A stretch of 64,000 nt of DNA from Artemisia argyi (GCA_030686995.1 JARVZY010002402.1:620001-684000); one strand, 5' to 3'; counted from the stretch's first letter, positions 24,256 through 37,000 are shown. Notes: generated from the sequence alone by a model not told the origin. A program made the numbers and translations.

Positions 24256-24373
24256 AGGCAAATTATTAAAAAGTATCATACTTGTCATCGTGTATCGAAC
24301 AAAAAAAAATTGCTTTTGAGCACATTTTATTTGTTAACTTTGTCTTTTGTGGGCAATATCTCACCCTCCCAAC
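24256..24373 (+). repeat. Left terminal inverted repeat of the MULE
   Basis: Starts AGGCAAATTATTAAAAAG and contains AGTATCATACTTGTCATCG, TATCGAACAAAAAAAA, TTTTGAGCACATTT and TATCTCACCCTCCCAAC. Each block is present in inverted order at 45981-46109. Confidence 0.9.
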
Positions 24374-24769
24374 CGGTACCCGGTTTCACTTGAGATAACT
24401 CTTGTCACATATGATTCCCGTCTTCTTCCTCGTACCCAAACACACATGCTCTCCTCGAACACACACATGCTCTTACTTTACTAAAAAATTATACCTTTTA
24501 ATATTAATCAAGTACACTACTTTTTTATTATAAAACCCCACACACTAAGTGTTACATCTGTTTCAAGATTCAAAAATAAGTTGCGGAACCCTAATTTGTC
24601 CCCCCGTATTGAATACTTGGAATTGATTGTCGTTTTTCATATTTGTTCATGTGAAAAGGTAGTTTCTGCCATATAGTTAATGTTTTATTACCACAATTGT
24701 ATTAATTTATTGAAATATTTAATTTTTAATTTTTTAGGGTTTCAAAAAATTAGGTTTTCAGGTCTGATG
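24374..24769 (+). promoter_or_regulatory. MULE subterminal region and 5' leader of the transposase gene
   Basis: Non-coding stretch between the left inverted repeat and the first transposase codon at 24770. It is AT-rich with possible TATA-like TTATTATAAAAC (near 24522). A leader intron is plausible, ending at a TTTTTAG near 24738. No repeat partner was found. Confidence 0.35.
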
Positions 24770-27700
24770 GACAGACCGGAAGATGTTGTCTTCAAAATAC
24801 ACCATGGTGGTATATTTTTCTTTGATCCTCTCATGTACGAACAAGGCCAAGTAACTGTGATGAATGCTTGCTCAACAGACAGGGTGATGTTTAATGATGT
24901 AACATTTTAGTTGATAAGTTTAATGATAAAATTTGGGCTTTGTTTTGTTGCATTCCTGAGTTAGACATAGACGGTGGAGGTTTGAAAATAATTGAAAAGG
25001 ATTCAGATCTTCAAGCTGTGTATGACCTTGCTAAAATGCATGAGAAAGTAGAGTTGTATGTAGCCCATGAACCACAAAAATTAGTTGACTACTACTATCA
25101 CAACTAATGTTTAGAAGGTTCAGATGAAGAAGTTACTTTTGCTATGAAAGAACATGAAATAAGAAAGAAAGATGCCGGTATTATATATGTTGAGGAGCTC
25201 ATTGCATGGGCCGAAGAAGAAGCAAAATCTCCTTACTTAAGGTCTCCCCCAGTTAAGTCTAGACCACTAAGAAATGTTGGTAAGGGCAGGGTTTTGTTTA
25301 CTAGTACCTATAATGAGTATGATATGGGATTTGAGTATGGTCCAATGTTAGATGGCAATGAGGTAGGTAAGGAAGATCTTGTAGCTAAGTCCAATTATTT
25401 GGAGAATGATGGTCAGTCTTTGCCTAAGGACAATGTAGTAGTTGATAAGGTTGCTAATAAGTCTAGTAATGGTGACAATGTGGATGTTGTAGTTGATACG
25501 GTTGTTGCTGATAATATTGTTGAAAATGTGGTTAAAGAACCTAGTATTGATGGTGAAGTTCTTGCGAGACAAAAGAAACTAGACAAAGGTAAAGGTGTAC
25601 TGACAAAAGAAGACATTGTTACTACAGATAGTGAGAGTGATGAGTCTAAAAAGTCTTTTGATTACGGCCAATATTCTTCTGAAACTGAGAATGGTGAGTC
25701 TGAAAAGTCTTTTGATTATCTGAGTGATGTTAAGGATGAAGTCATTGAGCTTAGAAAAAGAAAGATTGACTCTAAACAAAATAGGGGTGAAGGTCATGAG
25801 GATTCTGAACCAGCTGTTTATGATTAGATGACACCATCACTTGATCATATTGGTGACACTTTTGGTGAGACAGTTAGAGAGCATAAACATTATATGGTAG
25901 CTTTAATGCGTAAAATCAAAGGTAATGGAGTAGGAATCTCAGACCCTTTTGTCATGGTGGGGAAACAAGATGAAAAATATCCATTACATGATGATCAAAC
26001 ACATTGGAGACTCAAGAAACCTGTAGTAATGAATTCACTTATTTCATAATGCTTTCTGTCATATAATTAATAGTAGCTGTATTATTTTACTTATACCAAC
26101 CTTCTTGTTTTCATCACAGCTTGGAGAAAAGTACGTAAATCATGAGCAGTTTAGGGAAGCTCTTACCTATTATGCATTGGCAAATGGTTTTCATTGTGGT
26201 TTGACAAGAGTACCCAACAAAAGGTTATCGCTAGGTGCGGTTGAAGGAAAGAAGTTTTAAAGGATCCAAGTAAGGGAAAACAAAGGGTACATAAGAAGTA
26301 CCCAACTGGTCAACAAGTCAATGAATGCAAGTGGAGATGCTATGGGAAGACGTTGAAAGGACAAAATACTTTTCAGGTTATTTCATTGATGGATGAGCAT
26401 ACATGTGTAAGAGACTTCAATTACGGAAAGCTTGTTAGTTACAAATGGATTAGAAGAAACTTTGGGGATAAAATCAAGATGAACCCAAAAATTACATTAG
26501 CTGCTATGCAATAATTGGTCATGAAGAAATACAAATGTAAAGTTAGTGCTACTCAGTGTTTGAATGCAAGGAAGTATGCCTTGAGTGAAGGCGAAACTGC
26601 TATTCAAGATCATTATGGATTGCTAAGGTCATACGCAAAGGCAATTGCATAATCAAATGCGGGTTCAACTGTCAAAGTAGGTGTCACATAACCCAGATGA
26701 CAAGACCTAAGTTGACAGATTATATGTATGTTTCCATGGGTTGAAAAAGGGTTAGAAAAAGGGATGTAGAAAGATACTTACATTGGATGGGTGTTTTTTG
26801 AAAAAATCAAACTGTGGAGAAATTTTAACAGTTGTCAGAAAAGACGGAAACAACCACATATTCCCTGTGGCATGGGCTATGGTGATAGTTGAGAACAAAG
26901 ATAATAGGAGTTGGTTTCTTCAATTGTTAGCTGATGATTTGATGATACCTTGGTTATGATGTGACACTGATGTCTGATCAGCACAAGGTGAGGTTTCTTT
27001 TCCAGTTTTCAAATTTTCATACTTTGTGTCACATTGATATTTCTAACTGTGTACACTTTTTAAAGGGTCTGATTGAAGCTGTTAAAGAAGTGATGCCTCT
27101 AGCAGAGCATCGGCAGTGTGCACGCCATATTTATGAAGGGTTCAGAGTGGAGTTGAGTTTCGAGGACTCTTCTGGGCTACATCCAAAGCTTCATAGCCAC
27201 AACTCTTTTAGAAAATTATGTAGAAGATCAAAACGGCTAATCCCATAGTACATAAGTATTTGAAGAAAAAAGACCCAAAGACTTGGTCAAGAGCTTTTTT
27301 TAAAGAAGGTGTATGCTGCGAGGCTATTGAAAATGGTTCTAGCAAATGCTTTAACTCAATTTTGTGTCCTATAAAGGATAAACCTATCATAACTTTGTTA
27401 AAGTCAATAAGAGTTATAGTCATGGAAAGGATGAACACTATGAGATTGCTCAGTGAAAAATGGACTTGTGACATTTGTCCAAACATCCAAAAGGTCTTAG
27501 AACTTTCCAAGGATAGCCAAAGGTACTATCAAATTTCATAATAGTAAACTTTGTTAAACTGTTTGGAATTGTGTCATATTATCATTATCATTAAAATGTT
27601 TTTAACTCCTTACCAGGTTTTGGCATGTCATTCCATGTGGTGGAAATCAGTTTGAAGTCAGAAAGGGGTATGATACTTTTAAAGTGAATGAGCCAAAAAG

Positions 27701-28777
27701 GACATACTCTTGTAGGATGTGGCAATTGTCAGGTTTGCCATGTTCACATGCAATTGCTTGTATATTTAAACTTGATAAGATGGTTGAGGATTATGTACCT
27801 GATTACTTTAGGAAGGATAGGTATATGCTAGCCTATAGTGAGTACATTAAACATGTGGATGGCATACACTTCTAGCCTAACTGTAGTAATTTATCTAGAC
27901 ATTGGGTCCCTTACCAAAGAAAATGCATGGTAGGCCTAAGAAAAAAAAGGGTTAGGGCAGCACATGAACCAAAGTTAGGTAATAAGATTTCTAGATCAGG
28001 TGTTGTTATGACTTGCCATAACTGTGGGAAAACTGGCCATAACAAGAAGGGTTGTAAGAAAGAACCTATACCAAAACCACCCAAAGAGAAAGGAAAAATA
28101 GGCAGACTAAAAAAGGTGAAACCCACAGAACAACCCTTGGTTGATGAAAGTGATATACCTAGATTTGTTAAAAATAGCATTGATGAGTTTGAAATGGGTG
28201 AAACAAATAGAAATATTGTGGTCACATTTACTGATGATGAGAGGAGAGTTCACACAGGCAGAAACTTTGAAACTTGGAAGAAACTTTGAAACTAGGAAGA
28301 AAGGTAGTTTTGGATATGTGAAGGTGAGAGGTGGAGAGAGTAAGTCTGGTAGACTAATACCCACAGAGAGAATAGAAAGGATGGGAGCATGGTTAGGAAT
28401 GGATGCTGAAACTTTTGAGACAATTGAGGCTTGTGAACCTCTTCATGGAGCACACACAGGAAGTACTATAACATCACTAGAATTCAGAACCTGTACATGC
28501 TGCAAAAAACTTACATGCTTATTTTGCAGGCTCAAACAAGGGAAATGAACATGGTGAAAACATACCAGGGGCACATCAATCACAAGTTCTTGGAGTGGGT
28601 GTGCTTGAGACATTACATGAAGCTGCACAAGTTCTTGAAGAGGTGAAACATCAGTCACAAGAGATAGAATAACAAGAAGAAGCATGACACAGTTAAGATT
28701 TGCTCAACCACAAGCAAGAGAAGAAACAAGAAGAGCTGCATCTGCTGTGTCACAACCCAGACAAGAAAGAGCAAGAC
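24770..28777 (+). pseudogene. MuDR/MURA-type transposase, disabled (continues at 44413-44503)
   Basis: Parts in order: PB1-like N-terminus (FKIHHGGIFFFDP, 24770), an acidic linker (25144-25827), then, after an intron (GTAATG to CACAG, 26026-26119), the MuDR DNA-binding region GEKYVNHEQFREAL. A Cys/Trp stretch NECKWRC follows. The DDE core has LDGCFLKK (first Asp) near 26790, SDQHKGLIEAVKEVMPL across a 26989-27065 intron, and EHRQCARHIY. Next come the SWIM finger CRMWQLSGLPCSHAIAC (near 27714) and the CCHC knuckle CHNCGKTGHNKKGC (near 28015). In-frame stops (25105, 25825, 26257, 26512, 27873) and frameshifts (24905, 28285) disable it. A 20-bp duplication near 28265 (GAAACTTTGAAAC) causes the second frameshift. 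Domain order and length match MURA proteins. Confidence 0.88.
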
Positions 28778-31700
28778 TGATTGAGCCCGAACCGTCTTAT
28801 TATTATTGACCAAGATCAACAAGTCAAAGACAGCCTAGAATCAATACTCCGGTGATAGTATAGTGTATTCCCGGGTCGTTAAAGTCCCGACGAGATTGAA
28901 ATGGTGCTTTTGGAATCGTTTATGAGAAAGTGGCACTGAGGACAGTAGCCAGATGATGTAGGAATGATATTGCTACTGTTATTTTGGTATTGACAAACAG
29001 ATATAATATTCACAATAATCAGATACCAGATATATGCACAAATTGACAATTAAGAACACGTATCGGACTGGAAAAGTGGGTTTTTGGTAATTATGAAACT
29101 ACAGGGGGTGCTTTTGACACTTTTCAAAACTTGAAATTAAAAATGAAAAAAAGAAATGATAAAAGTGATTAAAATAATATTAAACTATTATTTAATTAAT
29201 TAAACTATTTAAAATCTAAATTAAAATCTAATTTAAATAAACTAAAAATGACAAATGATTTAAATTATACTAAAAATTAACAAAAATATTTTCTAAACCT
29301 AAATTAGAACTTGAAGAAAGTATAAAAAATTAAAAATAATATTTTTGTCTTTTTGTGGTTTAGTTATTAATTAAAAACTATTTAACTTAATTAAACTATA
29401 TAAACTACTTTTAATTTATATTAATACTAAATTAACTTAGAAAATTACAAGAAAATTTATAAAAGTACTTAACTATTATAGGAATCCTAAAAAATTATAA
29501 AAACTCTAAAATTATGTTTTAAGATTAAACAACTAATTATTTATCTATTAATTAACTTAAATCTATTTTAAACAAATAAAATAAGAAAACTAGAAAATGA
29601 ACAGTAGAATCTCAAAATTTATTTTCTAAAAACTTATTATACTATATTAGAACTAGAAAAATTATAAAAACTAGATTTAACCTTAGAAAAACTAATTAAG
29701 CTATTTAATATTTAATATTAATTAATAATAAGGAAAGTTAAAATTAAATCTAATTAGCACTAAATGACAAAATAAAAATCTGAAAAATTTATTATAACTA
29801 CTTTAATATATGAGGTATTTAATAAAAATATAAAAATACTAGTTACTTAATTAAAATCTAAAAATGAAAATTAAACTTAAATGGAATTAAATAGAAACTA
29901 TCACTTATTTTAAAACTAATTTTTTTTGGATTTTTCTTTTACAGGACTACTAAACACCTTAAAATGATAAACTTTTATGAAAACACTTGTTGAAATAGCT
30001 TATAAATAAGCTGTTACACCCCTTTGTATCAAACAGTTGACTTTGGTTGACTGTTTGGTCAATCTGGGTCAAATGGCCTTGGGTGGGGTCCACAAAGGTT
30101 AAAACAGATGCAAACAAGCTAAGTACACTCAAATAAGCCAGATACAACTAATAAACAACACAAATAAGCTGAATAAGCAAAATTAAGCACTTAACTAAAA
30201 AGGGACTGGGTCAGAATTGGGACAAACTTGAGAAGAGAATCTAGGTGGGGTCCACTGGATCCTAGGTCAAACCAAGGGTCAAATGTGATACCCTGGTAGG
30301 AGGGGGGTTGGGAAAAACTGTTTAGGAGGTGTGGGGCCTACTGGGTTGGTCACAAAACACCACCAAAGTGGTGGTGTTGAGGTGGTGACTGGGTGAGCAG
30401 GGCACAAGCTTGCCCTGCAGTTGTCTTTGAGGTTGAATGGCACTCAGAAGAAATTTTCTAATTATGAAATGAAAGCAATTTCTCAAACTTGAGTTGGTAA
30501 AGAACTAAAACTCCAATTTTCACAATACCAATTAAATCACAAAATTCAGAAATCCATGAGTAAGTTTGGTGAAAACTGGGAATGGGTAACTTTGACTTTT
30601 TAAGAAATTTTGAACTAGTTGACTTTTATGGATTTCTAAGCTATATTACTGAATGATTTAAGTTAGTTAAGCTATACTAGGACTAAATTAAGCTAGAACT
30701 ATTCAAATTAAGCTAAGGTGAGGGTTCTTGGACACCAACTGTGTAACAGTTGGTTACAAACTAATGGTGTGAGTGATTTTGACTTTTACCTTGTATATTA
30801 CCTAAAGAGAATGATTGACTGAGCTTATATTACCCTATGTTACTATTATGAAACACAAATTTACCCTAAAACTCAGTTAAGCTCACTGAGCAAACCTGAA
30901 CCAAACACCCTCTTTGAAAACAGATTTTTGTGATTTCCACTACAAATTGGTGATTGAGATCCCAATACAGATTTAAAAGCTTATAACACTATTTATTGAA
31001 ACCATAGAAGCACAATTTAACAGCCATATCAGTATGAATCATATAAATGACAATTATACTAATTTCACTTTGAAATCAAGATTTTAAACTACAACTAATT
31101 TTAACAACCAACTTAACTAAATTATGCTAGATTATAACTAAATTCTACCAATTGATTACACAAGAACAAGTTTGACACAGATAAGAACAAGCAATCTATA
31201 ATCTAACTATGGATCATGAATTTAGTGGAAAGTTAAAAATAAAACAATTCTTACATTCAACCCCTAGCTGAACAAGGGGTTTTCTCCACAGTTGCCTATC
31301 TTTAAATAGGCAATATCAAACTCAATCCAATTCCCCAATGTGCTTAGAACCTGAAACAATCATTAAACACAAAACAGTTGACCATCATTGACTTTTTTAT
31401 TTTTTTGTTTTCTCTCTACTAGTTCTGAGTTTTAGCAGTCTCTAAAGCTTAAACAAGCTTAAGGGAGCTTATATGAGCTAAGAGTCCAATATATAAGGCT
31501 TACAAATATAACAACTGAACAATGTGAAAACTTGAAATATGATTGAAATTGCAATAGATGTGATAACAAAGGAACCTTAAAATTAATAACTTAAAACAAG
31601 TTACAATACATTAAAAACAAGGTTACCACTGCTTAATAGCTTGGGTGTACCATAAAATTGAGAATTGAAATAATACGACATTAACTACAACTATATTAAC

Positions 31701-32820
31701 TAACTACTCTTCCTTTAGCATCCATCTTCTATTTATAGCCCTCAATTAGGGTTCACCACTGCATTTCAATCATTTCCCACCTTTTTGTTCCATCTTTGGT
31801 CCACTGATTGAGCTCCACGTATTTTGGCGGGAAAACCTGCTTTTGCAGCTTATATCTGATACACGCAAAGGAGGGGGGTAGCATTTATTGTGGGGGGTCA
31901 TGGGTAGGTATAGGGAGGTGGGAGCAATTATTGTGGGGGGTAGTAGCTTGTGATTGGAGGAGAGGGGAGGTCGACTGCAAGTGGTGGTGGTGTGTGTGTG
32001 TGTGTCTGCGAGGGAAGGGAAGGGGTAGTTTGAGTTTGACCGGGGTTGACCTGGGGGTGGGCTAGTTTGTAACTGGGCTTAGGATGGGCTTGTGTTTGTA
32101 ACTGGGTTTTGGATTTAGGGAATTGGATTTGGTTTATATTTGGTCCGGTTTGGCTTTTATTGAAATTTCAAGGATCACTTTTGTAATTTAGGCAAAGATG
32201 AGGGGCTGTTTGTGGTATTTTTCCAATTTCATCACAAGGACCAAACTTGCCAATATTGAATAACACACGGGTATTTTTAATAAATTTCATTTTTTTATTA
32301 CCCGGGGACCTTTTCTGTAAATTCACCAACTCCAGGGACCATTCTTGTAATTTTCTGAATTTGTGAAGGGTTAAACCTGTAAATATCAAATGTTAACACA
32401 AAGGACCAATTTTGTCATTTTAGAATAGTATAAGGTTTATTTTGAATATTTTCTTATTTTTAAACCTTAGGGACTAATTTTGACACTTTTCCAAAGTTGA
32501 GGGACCATAGTTGTAATTTTATGATTTTTAACTTCAAAGGACTTTTCCTAACAACTTATGAATCCCAAGGACCTTTTATGATATTTTTACAAGTTTTGAG
32601 TGACCAGGGACTAGTTTTGCCAATTTATGAAACTTGAGGGACTGAAACTGCCAATTATGCAAACTTTGTACGTTTTTCATTTGTTTTTGCATATTTTGTG
32701 TTTGAAACATATAAAACACACCTCTAAGATATTTTAAGCATTTTGATACATATTCGGGTGTTTTTGTATGTTTTGGCAGCTCAGATTGGTATAAAATGAT
32801 GAGTATTTACACACTCATCA
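28778..32820 (-). repeat. 3' LTR of the Athila element (4,043 bp)
   Basis: Colinear with 40370-44412 without indels (constant offset 11,592). The only difference I noticed is G at 29482 versus T at 41074. On the minus strand it runs from TGATGAGTGTGTAAATAC to GGCTCAATCA. It has a TATA box at 31731-31738, an AT-rich part (29100-29900) and a promoter-proximal G-rich part (31870-32120). Confidence 0.95.
32160..32650. repeat. Degenerate GGGACC...TTTGTAATTTT units in the Athila LTR (also 43752-44242)
   Basis: About twelve units, each with AGGGACC or AAGGACC then a T-rich stretch with TTTTGTAATTT or TTTGCCAATTT. They are spaced about 35-50 bp and lie in U3 between the LTR start and the G-rich block. 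Units begin near 32169, 32236, 32305, 32334, 32401, 32469, 32502, 32537, 32568, 32606 and 32637. Confidence 0.65.
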
Positions 32821-32836
32821 ATCCCCCACACTAAAC
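32821..32836 (-). other. Athila polypurine tract
   Basis: Minus-strand GTTTAGTGTGGGGGAT directly before the 3' LTR start TGATGAG is the plus-strand primer site. A second C-rich tract (33377-33388) and a run of about 31 T (33523-33553) lie further upstream between the two hairpin arrays. Confidence 0.8.
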
Positions 32837-32885
32837 TATTGCTAGTCCCTAGCAATATTTTATGAAGTTTTAATGGATTTGAAAG

Positions 32886-33240
32886 AACTCTTTACCAAAA
32901 GCCATCACTTCTGGAGTAGCCAGATGTAAGAACTGTGGCACATCTGATAACCGTGTGATTTTGAGCAAACCACCAGCTGTCAACGGATTTGATTAGTCTT
33001 TACCAAAAGTCGTTTGCTTCTGGACTAGCCAGCATCTTGATGGACTAAGTCAACATCTTGGTGAGCTGATTACCAATTATGGTTTTTCACGGCCTTTACC
33101 ACAAGCCATAATCTTGTGGGCTAGCCAGCTCATTTGCTTATGAGGATGCGGGGGAGCTGAGGAACCATGCAATTTTTGGCAAACTGCCAGCCATCAACGG
33201 ATTTGAGATGTCTTTACCAAGAGCCGTTTGCTCCTGGACT
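32886..33240 (-). repeat. Four tandem hairpin units (array R1) before the 3' LTR
   Basis: Units about 110 bp apart share (plus) CTTTACC-stem-loop-stem-ACTAGCCA. Stem arms: 32895-32901/32908-32914, 33003-33009/33017-33023, 33099-33105/33113-33119, 33217-33223/33231-33237; loops are 6 or 7 nt. Sense-strand stems are CCAGAAG/CTTTTGG (units 1 and 2), CCACAAG/CTTGTGG (3) and CCAGGAG/CTCTTGG (4). All seven positions pair in every unit if G-U is allowed, and the G-U pairs exist only in the minus-strand (sense) RNA. Confidence 0.78.
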
Positions 33241-33516
33241 AGCCAATCCCTTTGTCATTTAGACTTTGGCGGACTGATAACCACAAAAATTTTGGAATAA
33301 AGTGAAAAATTTTGAAAAATTTTGGCCTAAAATAGGGGTACTTGGAAAGTTTTATGATAAAATTCGTAAGAATTTCCCCCCCCCCCCACACTAGAACTGA
33401 ATATTGTCCTCAATATTCAAAGTCCCGGCTATTATGCCGAATCTCTGAATGGAAAAGCTAATATTCGATTCTAACTGTGGAAATTTCTATTTTTCACTTT
33501 ATTTTATCTGTACATA

Positions 33517-33556
<40 letters not shown>

Positions 33557-33559
33557 CAC

Positions 33560-33875
33560 TACCTCCCAGGCTTGTGTTAGGTTTACCACGCAAGTTAATC
33601 ACTTGTGAATGATGAACTGTAATAAATTCGTCCTAACAGCCCGGGAGTTGAATGATAAAGTTTGATAATATACATACACCTTCCAGGTTTGTGTCAGGTT
33701 TACCACGCTAGCTAATCACTTGTGAATGATTAACTGTAATAAATTCTCCCTGACAGCCTGAAAGATGAATAATAATATACATACACTGCCCAGGCTTGTG
33801 TCAAGTTTACCACGCTAGCTAATCACTTGTGAATGATTAACTGTAGTAAAGTTGTCCTGACAGCCCGGGATTTGA
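33560..33875 (-). repeat. Three tandem hairpin units (array R2) downstream of pol
   Basis: Units of about 100 nt, each beginning (plus) CCCAGGCTTGTGTYAGG or a variant and ending CCTRACAGCCCGGG. Stem arms (plus): 33563-33581 with 33632-33647; 33680-33698 with 33749-33764; 33787-33805 with 33856-33871. In sense RNA the arms pair with a conserved three-base bulge (ACA) on the 3' arm. Base changes compensate: TTAGG/CCTAA in unit 1 becomes TCAGG/CCTGA in unit 2. The loop carries TCACTTGTGA and TAATCA/TGATTA inverted repeats. Confidence 0.75.
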
Positions 33876-34048
33876 ATGACATAATATACATAAAACATGA
33901 AAAATATTTACTTTTGAAACGGTGGGGGATGGCCACTCCCCCACACTAGGGTGGTAGAAAGTAGAAAGAAGTCAGAAATACGGGTGAAAACCCGTATGTG
34001 TTGCTAATTTTTGTTCACCGAGTCACTAGCTTGACTCGATCCCCGAAT

Positions 34049-37000
34049 TCATTGGTCCATGGGGAAAGTTTGGAGATCCGGGACAACCATGGGTGGTGTG
34101 TCCTCTCCAAAATAATGTTTCAATCTGTGACCATTCACTTTGAAGTTGGGACCTTCGGGTTGAGATAACTCAACAGTCCCGTATGGGTAAACTTTAGCAA
34201 TGGTGAATGGTCCAGTCCATCGGGTTTTTAATTTCCCCGAGAAGATCTTTAATCTTGAATTGAAAAGAAGGACTCTGTCACCGACGTTGAAAACTCGGTT
34301 CTTAATCTTAGAGTCGTGAATCTTCTTTGTCTTTTCTTTGTAGATCAAAGAGTTCTCGTAGGCCTGATCACGAAGTTCGTTTAATTCATTGATTTGAACC
34401 TTACGGTGATCACCCGCTTTATGAAGGTCGTAGTTAGCATGTTTCAAGGCCCAGTAGGCTTTGTGCTCGAGCTCGATCGGTAAATGACACGCCTTCCCGT
34501 ATACAAGCTTGTATGGAGTACACCCGATGGGTGTTTTGTAAGCTGTACGGAAGGCCCAGAGTGCATCATCTAGTTTATCCGACCAGGAAGCACGGTTTTC
34601 ACCTACTGTCCTTTCAAGAATCCGTTTAATACCACGGTTGGAAACCTCCACCTGCCCACTTGTTTGGGGGTGATACGCGGTAGAAAGACGATGAGTAACA
34701 CCGTACTTAAGCATGACTTTTGCAAATTGATCATTGCAAAAGTGAGTACCGCGATCACTAATGATGGCACGTGGGGTTCCAAAACGAGCAAAGAGGGATT
34801 TCAAAAATTTCACGACTACTCGGGCATCATTAGTGGGTAAGGCCTTTGCCTCAACCCATTTTGACAAATAGTCAACAGCCACGAGTATGTATTTGTTTCC
34901 GTGAGAAGATGGGAATGGCCCCATAAAGTCAATGCCCCAGACGTCAAAGATTTCACAAACTTGAATAGCATTTTGTGGCATTTCGTTCTTTTGTGAAATA
35001 TTCCCGTGACGCTGACAAGCATCACAGGCTTTGACTAACTCGTGGGCATCCTTGTAGATTGTGGGCCAATAGAAACCGGAATCAAACACCTTTTTGGCGG
35101 TGTAGTTAGGACTATGGTGGCCCCCGGTGGGTCCAGCATGGCAAGCCTTGAGAATATCAGTGGCTTCCTGTCCGTATACACATCGCCTGATGACTTGATC
35201 GGCACAGATTTTGAAGAGGAAGGGGTCGTCCCAGAAGTAATGTTTAACGTCTTTGAAGAATTTTTTCTTTTGTTGGGACGTTAACCCCTTCACTATGAAG
35301 TTACCCGCATGGTAATTTGCAAAGTCGGCAAACCATGGGGTAGTAGAGTCACCACGAAAAGCAACCGCATTTAGTGTCTCGAGAGGAAATGTTTCATTTA
35401 TTTCCTTTTTCTCGGACACATCTTGATGAGGGTTCTCTAATCGTGAGAGATGATCAGCAGCTAGGTTCTCGGCTCCTTTTTTATCACGGATAATGATATC
35501 AAATTCCTGGAGGAGGAGAACCCAACGAAGAAGCCTCGGCTTTGCATCTTGTTTTGCAAATAGGTATTTCAAAGCCGAGTGATCTGTGTACACTACGCAT
35601 TTAGTCAAGATTAGGTATGACCGGAATTTCTCGAAGGCATACACCACAGCTAGGAGTTCTTTTTCAGTGGTGGTGTAATGACCTTGAGCCTCAGTCATAG
35701 TTTTGCTTGCGTAGTGTATGGGCTGAAAGTATTTTGCTTTTCGTTGCCCCAAGACCGCACCTATGGCAAAATCACTAGCATCGCACATAAGCTCAAAAGG
35801 TTGGTCCCAATCGGGGGCAACAAGAATCGGTGCCTCGGTAAGCTTTTTCTTTAGTGTTTCAAAAGCTTCGATGCACTCAGGAGAGAAGATGAAAGGAGCA
35901 TCCTTCTCGAGGAGATGGGTCATAGGCCGGGCAATCTTAGAAAAATCTTGGATAAACCTACGGTAGAAGCCGGCATGACCCAAAAAGCTCCGAACACCTT
36001 TTACGGTGGTGGGATGAGGTAATTTGGCAATGACATCGATTTTAGCTCTGTCAACCTCGATCCCGTTTTTTGAAATCTTATGGCCGAGGACAATGCCCTC
36101 CTTGACCATAAAGTGGCTCTTCTCCCAGTTGAGACTTAGATTCGTTTCTTTGCAACGTTTAAGCATCTGTTCCAAGTGGGAGAGGCAAGTCTGAAATGAA
36201 TCCCCGATGACTGAAAAGTCATCCATGAATACCTCCATAGTTTTCCCGATCATGTCGGAAAAAATGGACATCATGCACCTCTGGAACGTGCCTGGTGCAT
36301 TACATAAGCCGAAAGGCATACGTCTGTAGGCAAAAGTTCCGTAGGGGCATGTGAAGGTAGTCTTCTCTTGATCCTGGGGATCAATGGGGATTTGGAAGTA
36401 ACCCGAGAAACCATCGAGGAAGCAGTAGTATTCATTCCCCGCAAGTCTTTCGAGCATTTGGTCCATAAAAGGGAGAGGAAAATGGTCTTTACGGGTGGCT
36501 TCATTTAACTTTCGATAGTCAATACAAACACGCCAACCCGTGACCAAACGAGTTGGAATCAACTCGTTATCCTCGTTGGTGACAACGGTAATGCCACCCT
36601 TTTTAGGAACACAATGAATTGGGCTAACCCAAGGACTGTCAGATATAGGGTAAATCAATCCCGCATCAAGAAGTTTAAGAACTTCTTGTTTGATAACTTC
36701 GTGGATTTTGGGATTTACCCTTCTCTGATGTTGCACAGCTGGTTTAAAGTCATCCTCCATTAAGATTTTATGAGTACAAAAGTTCGGGCTTATGCCCTTA
36801 ATGTCGGAGAGTTTCCAAGCAATTGCTTGCTTGTTTGACTTAAGAACCTTTAGGAGTGCAGTCTTTTCCTCATCTTTTAAGTCTTTGGCAATAATGACGG
36901 GTAATTTATTATCACCCTCCAGAAATGCATATTCTAGATGAGGAGGCAAGTCCTTGAGCTCAACCTCGGGAAAGTCTTCAGTTATTTCAACATTTTTGAC

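Noticed and set aside
25348..25797. Three antisense frames opposite the MULE transposase linker
   Set aside because: Shadows of the acidic linker reading frame, low complexity and no start context.
29959..30147. Minus-strand 62-residue frame repeated at 41551-41739
   Set aside because: Also an LTR duplicate without protein signature, and located where LTR sequence is expected.
31808..32065. Possible 85-residue ORF in the Athila LTR, repeated at 43400-43657
   Set aside because: Identical because the LTRs are identical. The composition follows a G-rich block, with no family motif.
32886..33875. CRISPR-like spaced repeats
   Set aside because: Plant nuclear retrotransposon context. Units are diverged along their whole length and spacers are not unique captured sequence.
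32821..34048. Possible env-like gene of the Athila element
   Set aside because: No reading frame of useful length, no membrane segment; the region is filled by hairpin repeats and homopolymer tracts.
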